NCBI GenBank assembly: GCA_040954595.2
Contig: CM082576.2
Span: forward strand, 11,284,001-11,348,000
Length of the DNA: 64,000 nt
DNA from: Balanoglossus misakiensis
Lineage: Eukaryota; Hemichordata
Direction: 5' to 3'
In this document: positions 59,650-64,000 of the stretch, piece by piece
Position numbering within the stretch: position 1 is the stretch's first letter
How the letters are laid out: every line of letters starts with the position of its first letter
The notes under the pieces: model-generated
Told to the model about the DNA's origin: nothing
The model's database searches: none
What the model saw: the letters and a program-made list of their open reading frames with translations, nothing else
Made by a program: the position numbers and the translations under genes

Positions 59650-62600
59650 ATGGAGACAAGACTACTACTCGTAATCTTCTGTGCGCTTTCTTCACCGGTT
59701 TTATCAAGTAAGCGAGATAGAGTTACTTTATATTTACAGTGGTACATAGCCAACATCGGCCATTACGCGAATGTAGGTCGCATGACTATGATTCTTTTAT
59801 TCATCGTTGCGACGGTTCGTATTTCAAAATAACCATGTTTTCTTTCAGGCTGGGAAGAATTTGCCGAAGAAATAAAGCGGATGGATGGAAACCGCACGGC
59901 TGATTCGAGTCTGCTACGGGCAAATTACCTCAGGGTAGGTGTAATCAGCAGATACCGGGAAGTATAATGGGCCTTTAAAGTAAAGAGAGTAATAATGCTA
60001 CGTCGTCACAATCAATACTCCTCTTGGAAATACATTCACTGCCCATTATACAGCCGCGGTTTAAAAAGGTTTCAAACGTTGTCAGAATGGGTAGCGTTAC
60101 ATAATAGAACAAAAAGGAATTTTACAAGAAGATGACCTACATTTAATACGCATTTTGATCATACGATATGGCAAAGTGCATCGAGTGTCACGCTGAAAGC
60201 TGTCACTCTTAATACTATCTGTATTGTGTTGTATTGTATTCCCACTGTGCTGAGTGATACACCCATTTAAAAAAAGTCACTATTACGTTTGAAACGATTC
60301 ACAAATCGTTCTAGTTTGCTTTTAAACTACACGTACACGAAGAGTTCAAGAACTTATTCTGTAGGCCACATGTTCAAAAATAAGAGAATGTACATTGTAA
60401 TGCTATAATATAATGGTCATTTGTATATTAAAACGTACATGTGTACGAATTCCCACGTCTTACCTTTTTCTATAGGTTTATTTTGTTTGATTTCCGGGTA
60501 TAAGGTCACCGCAGACCATTTTACTAATAGTAGTTCCTTATCAACCCCGAGTCCACTCAAATTGCGGAAATCGCTGCATTTTTAACACGAGTCAAATTCA
60601 AATAGTACTGGTCAAAAAGAGGAAGTCACAAACCAGTGTACTTCCTATACTTTGCTTTCAGCAGTTTTTATGGGGAAGTAATTTTTTAACCCTGGCTTCT
60701 AGACCTAACACAGCGACAATCACTATACATTTATTTTACTTCATGGCAATATCTCTGCAAAGTCGTTTTGAAGAAAAAATGAGTTAGAATCAACCGTTTC
60801 TTTTTACAGGCTTCCAAGGCAGTCGGACTGAAGAATTTTCCGTGTAGTCCAAGTTTGTTGACCCGGAGTCATAACGTTGCATCGTCAGGTGAATTTTGAT
60901 TAATGCGTTTCGTGACTTTCGTCTCAGTGCTCTTTTGGATGCAATGTGGCGTGATCATTAACGCGGAGAGTCTTTCTGTGGTGACTTTGTTGAAACATGC
61001 CATAGTCATCACGCCATATAAGTAATTTTGCCCCCAGGCAAATAAGATTGGTTAATGATTGTCCTGTCTTGACACAAGATTGAAACCTACAGACGGTAGG
61101 AACGGGAAGAAAAATATACACGCACCCACGTGGTTTCGATGGGCAGTCTCCTTCTACTAATACTTTGTATCACGATGGAATAGTAGCCAGTATTTATGGT
61201 GGCGCATTCCATCTATAGAATGTAAGATTCCTCAGTCGAAGAGCTCCCTGTGTCATTTCATTAAAGTTCATAATACATGTATTCAGCTGAAGGTGAACGA
61301 AAATCCGCCCGAAATAAGTCTACATTAGTTACAGTGGCATTTCATGAACGTTTCAAACCAGAATTCGTCACTTCCAAAAGTCGGGTATTTGTTTTAATCG
61401 GGTGATTGTCGTTCTCCTTTTACAGTTCACGAACTCGGACCAAGCGACATTAAGGTCATAGGTGCTCTAGGGGATTCTTTGACAGTAAGTTATTCTCTCC
61501 CATGCATACTTCCTAACACACATGCACACGCATACACACACAGTAGGGTTTTAATAGTGTACATGTATACCTTGATTATATGAATGTGTACGTGTATGAA
61601 GGTATTGTAGGTATATTTTTACGTTGTTTTTTTAAATGTGAAGTGTGTCTCCTATACTCCTTATTACAGGCCGGAAATGGGGCAGCTGCATTGTGGATTT
61701 TACAGGTATTAACGGAATACCGGGGTTTATCGTGGAGGTAGGTTTCCCTATACTCTGTTTTACTGTGTTGACGTCGCTACATGTGGTATTTACAGCATCA
61801 CATCACATCACATCACGTCACACCACACATCACCGCATCATTCACACTTTAGTAGACTTTACGCTCCGCGTTCCAATTCTAATACCAAGGAACATGTTGG
61901 AACAATATGTTCACTCGCAGTTAAGATCATAACTCAACAATGATTGTGATGAGACATCTAGCTTCGTGAAGTCATTTTGCCGCCCTGGACCTGGTCGGCA
62001 TGCCAGCTTCGCAGTTTCACACACTCCCCGTCTATTTTTTGCAGTGTTGGGGGTGACAAGCGTCTAGAAGAGGTGACCACACTACCGAGTGAGTATATAA
62101 ACATTCCTGATAACCATATTTCCTTGGATAACAACTCTAAACGATGGCTTTCATTGGTTTGTTCCGAGAAATTCGAGAAATCTGCAGCTGTGTTTGTATC
62201 TCCATGGAGATATACGCCATTTATCAGAAATTTTTTGAAAGGAATCTGTTGTACAACACTACAACATTGTACTGCGACTCGTGTGTATTTATTTGTGTAC
62301 TTATGAATTTGTATGCAATGATTTTGCACTTGACTCTGTCAATTTATCAATGTGTTATTTTACATGTGACATCCAGACATTCTCCGAAAGTTCAATCCCG
62401 ACTTAAATGGACAATCATTCGGGAAGGGACCGGTCAAAGAGATTAAAAAATCGCATTTGAATGTTGCTGTGCCGGGATCCACGGCGAGGTGGGTGAGAAA
62501 GATAGAGAGAGTCTTTGCGACCGACTTTATTATTTTTTATCACCGAACCAAAGTCAGTAACAGATAACCGGTAACCCCAAGTATTCAATATTTGAATATA

Positions 62601-63894
62601 CCGTGTGTTATTATAAACATCGGCAAACTGGTACGTCTCCCTTTCACCCGCCAAACTTATGACGTCATCTTCTTCGTATTCCACGAGCAGCGACATGCTG
62701 GATCAGGCCACGGTCTTGATTGACAGGATGAAGAACAACCCCGACATCGATTTTCTCAATGACTGGAAAATGGTCACCTTGTTCGTTGGTGGAAATGACC
62801 TGTGCGACTGGATCAAGGATAATGACAGATATAGCGCCGAAAATTACGTGGCGCACATCAAAGCGGCGCTGGATCTGTTGCACAGAGAGGTGAGTATACG
62901 TGTACCACGTGGTGTCGTCGTGCGTCAAAACAACCAACCATTGCTCAGACATAAGAAATTTTATAGTAATGACGTAAATCCGGTTTGATCTTCGATAGAG
63001 TTCGTTCCCTTGGAAACCATTCTGACCGACTGTGAAGTTGCGAAGGTTGAAATACACCGCAACAGAATCTTTCATGAAGAAATTTGAATTGTATGTGACA
63101 TTTTTTAATGTCTCTCTGTCGCTCCTCACGTGTCACACCTTCTACGCCCACAGATGCCGCGCACATTTGTTAATTTAATACAAGTGGCTGACGTCATACA
63201 GCTTGCTGGAATAAAGGGCTTTGGATGCAAAGCATTACGCCTGTAAGTTAACTGCCTTGGTGTTACTTATTTTCGAAATTGTGGATCTGCATTATCTTGT
63301 GTACCACCCCCAATAGAAGGCACGTGACTGAAAACCTATCAGCGCCACTCAGATGTCTGGTTTCACTTCACCATGGACATTATCTTGTCTTAATTATACC
63401 GGTCCGAGATTACGTCACCGACTCTCCCACCGAGTTCTCTTTGACGGTATTCTGTGCTAGTATTTATGTATAAAAATGTTTTTTTTTTTTTTTTTTGTTT
63501 TTTCTGGCCTCTTTTGCAGATACCTCTGTCCAAGTGCCATCTTTTCCAAAACGAGCGCTACCAAGGTGTTGGCTGACTATAGGGTAAGTATTTTGAAATT
63601 AAACAACGCCGCTGGAAATTTATCAATACTTGTTTCCCTTTTATGTGTGGGATTTAACGATAACTTTGTTAGTTTCGAAGGGAAGTGGATGGCCAGAAAT
63701 ATGACGGGAACTTCCATAGAAATATGTTTTATTCCAAATATTGTCACATTCTGATGTGTTTTCCCCGTATTATATCATTTCCCCAGCGAGGCTTGAGCGA
63801 ATTGACGCAAAGTGGCCGCTATGATACCAAGGATGACTTCACCGTAGTTTTACAGCCTATGTATGAACACACGCGACTTCCAAGAAAGAAAAAC
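59650..63894 (+). CDS. PLB1: Phospholipase B1-type SGNH lipase, 3' end outside window
   Basis: Eleven exons: 59650-59707, 59849-59934, 60810-60888, 61426-61484, 61670-61737, 62045-62088, 62377-62488, 62691-62889, 63154-63242, 63522-63583 and 63787-63894. Exon 1 encodes a signal peptide (METRLLLVIFCALSSPVLS). The SGNH blocks are in order: VIGALGDSLTAGNGA (nucleophile GDS, exons 4-5), SVGGDKRLEEVTTLPNIL, LNVAVPGSTA (block II glycine), and TLFVGGNDLCDW (block III GxND). Later parts PRTFVNLIQVADVI and DDFTVVLQPMYEHTRLP match human PLB1 repeats. The Asp-His of block V lies beyond the window. Vertebrate PLB1 has four tandem lipase units and a C-terminal anchor; here the first unit already has an intact nucleophile, so the protein may have a single unit. 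Enzyme role: hydrolysis of both acyl chains of phospholipids and retinyl esters. Confidence 0.92.
61796..61834. repeat. CATCA-type pentanucleotide microsatellite
   Basis: Imperfect repeats of CATCA/CATCACA within intron 5 of the PLB1-type gene. Confidence 0.8.
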
Positions 63895-64000
63895 GTGAGT
63901 GGATATGTGTGTTTGATAATATTAGATTTATTGTTTTGTCATTGTAAACATTAGTCATTGTGAAAGACATGAAGATCTGCGGTTTGTTATTTAGTTTTTG

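Noticed and set aside
1-64000. tRNA or rRNA genes
   Set aside because: I looked for A/B-box type GGTTCGAATCC and found only partial TTCGA matches without a cloverleaf.
1-64000. Bacterial-type systems, operons or CRISPR arrays
   Set aside because: Spliced animal genes throughout; no spaced direct repeats of CRISPR type.

Overview
This is eukaryotic nuclear DNA, AT-rich, with compact multi-exon genes whose introns carry GT-AG borders. The gene set (thymus-type serine protease, EAPP, SNX5/6, MGME1, PCYOX1, PIGH, LPGAT1, CREBZF, PLB1) is that of an animal. The proteins are complete but clearly diverged from vertebrate sequences as I recall them, and introns are short. I infer an invertebrate, probably a deuterostome such as a hemichordate or amphioxus; I cannot name the species.

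Layout, left to right: a family S28 serine peptidase (-, 3' end cut off by the window edge); EAPP (+); an FSD1/CMYA5-type coiled-coil and SPRY protein that lacks the expected FN3 domain (-); SNX5/6 (-); MGME1 (+); PCYOX1 (-); an unassigned basic 170-codon ORF (-) head-to-head with a divergent intron-containing histone H3 (+); a 23-exon coiled-coil protein (-); PIGH (+); LPGAT1 (-); an intronless CREBZF/Zhangfei-type bZIP factor (+); and the first 11 exons of a PLB1-type phospholipase (+, cut off by the right edge). Exon joins were checked by reading frame and splice consensus. For EAPP, the SPRY gene, MGME1, PCYOX1, PIGH and LPGAT1 the exon sums divide by three and the lengths are close to the human proteins where one exists.

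The arrangement is strongly divergent: five pairs are head-to-head (peptidase/EAPP, SNX/MGME1, ORF170/H3, coiled-coil/PIGH, LPGAT1/CREBZF). E-box-type motifs (TCACGTGA or TCACATGA) recur in several of these gaps and YY1-type motifs in two. The order EAPP - SNX5/6 - MGME1 combines two neighbourhoods that are separate in human (EAPP-SNX6 on chromosome 14, SNX5-MGME1 on chromosome 20), so it looks like the pre-duplication order.

Mobile and repeat content is light. It includes a 590-bp near-perfect foldback transposon with a 9-bp target-site duplication inside the SNX/MGME1 promoter, a probable Penelope-type remnant with a decayed hammerhead core, several hairpins, and long G/C homopolymers. The most interesting item is the histone H3-like gene. 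It has a tail 18 residues longer than H3, K9 and K27 contexts are lost, and several core residues resemble CENP-A, but the loop-1 length is that of H3. It is paired with an unrecognised basic protein.
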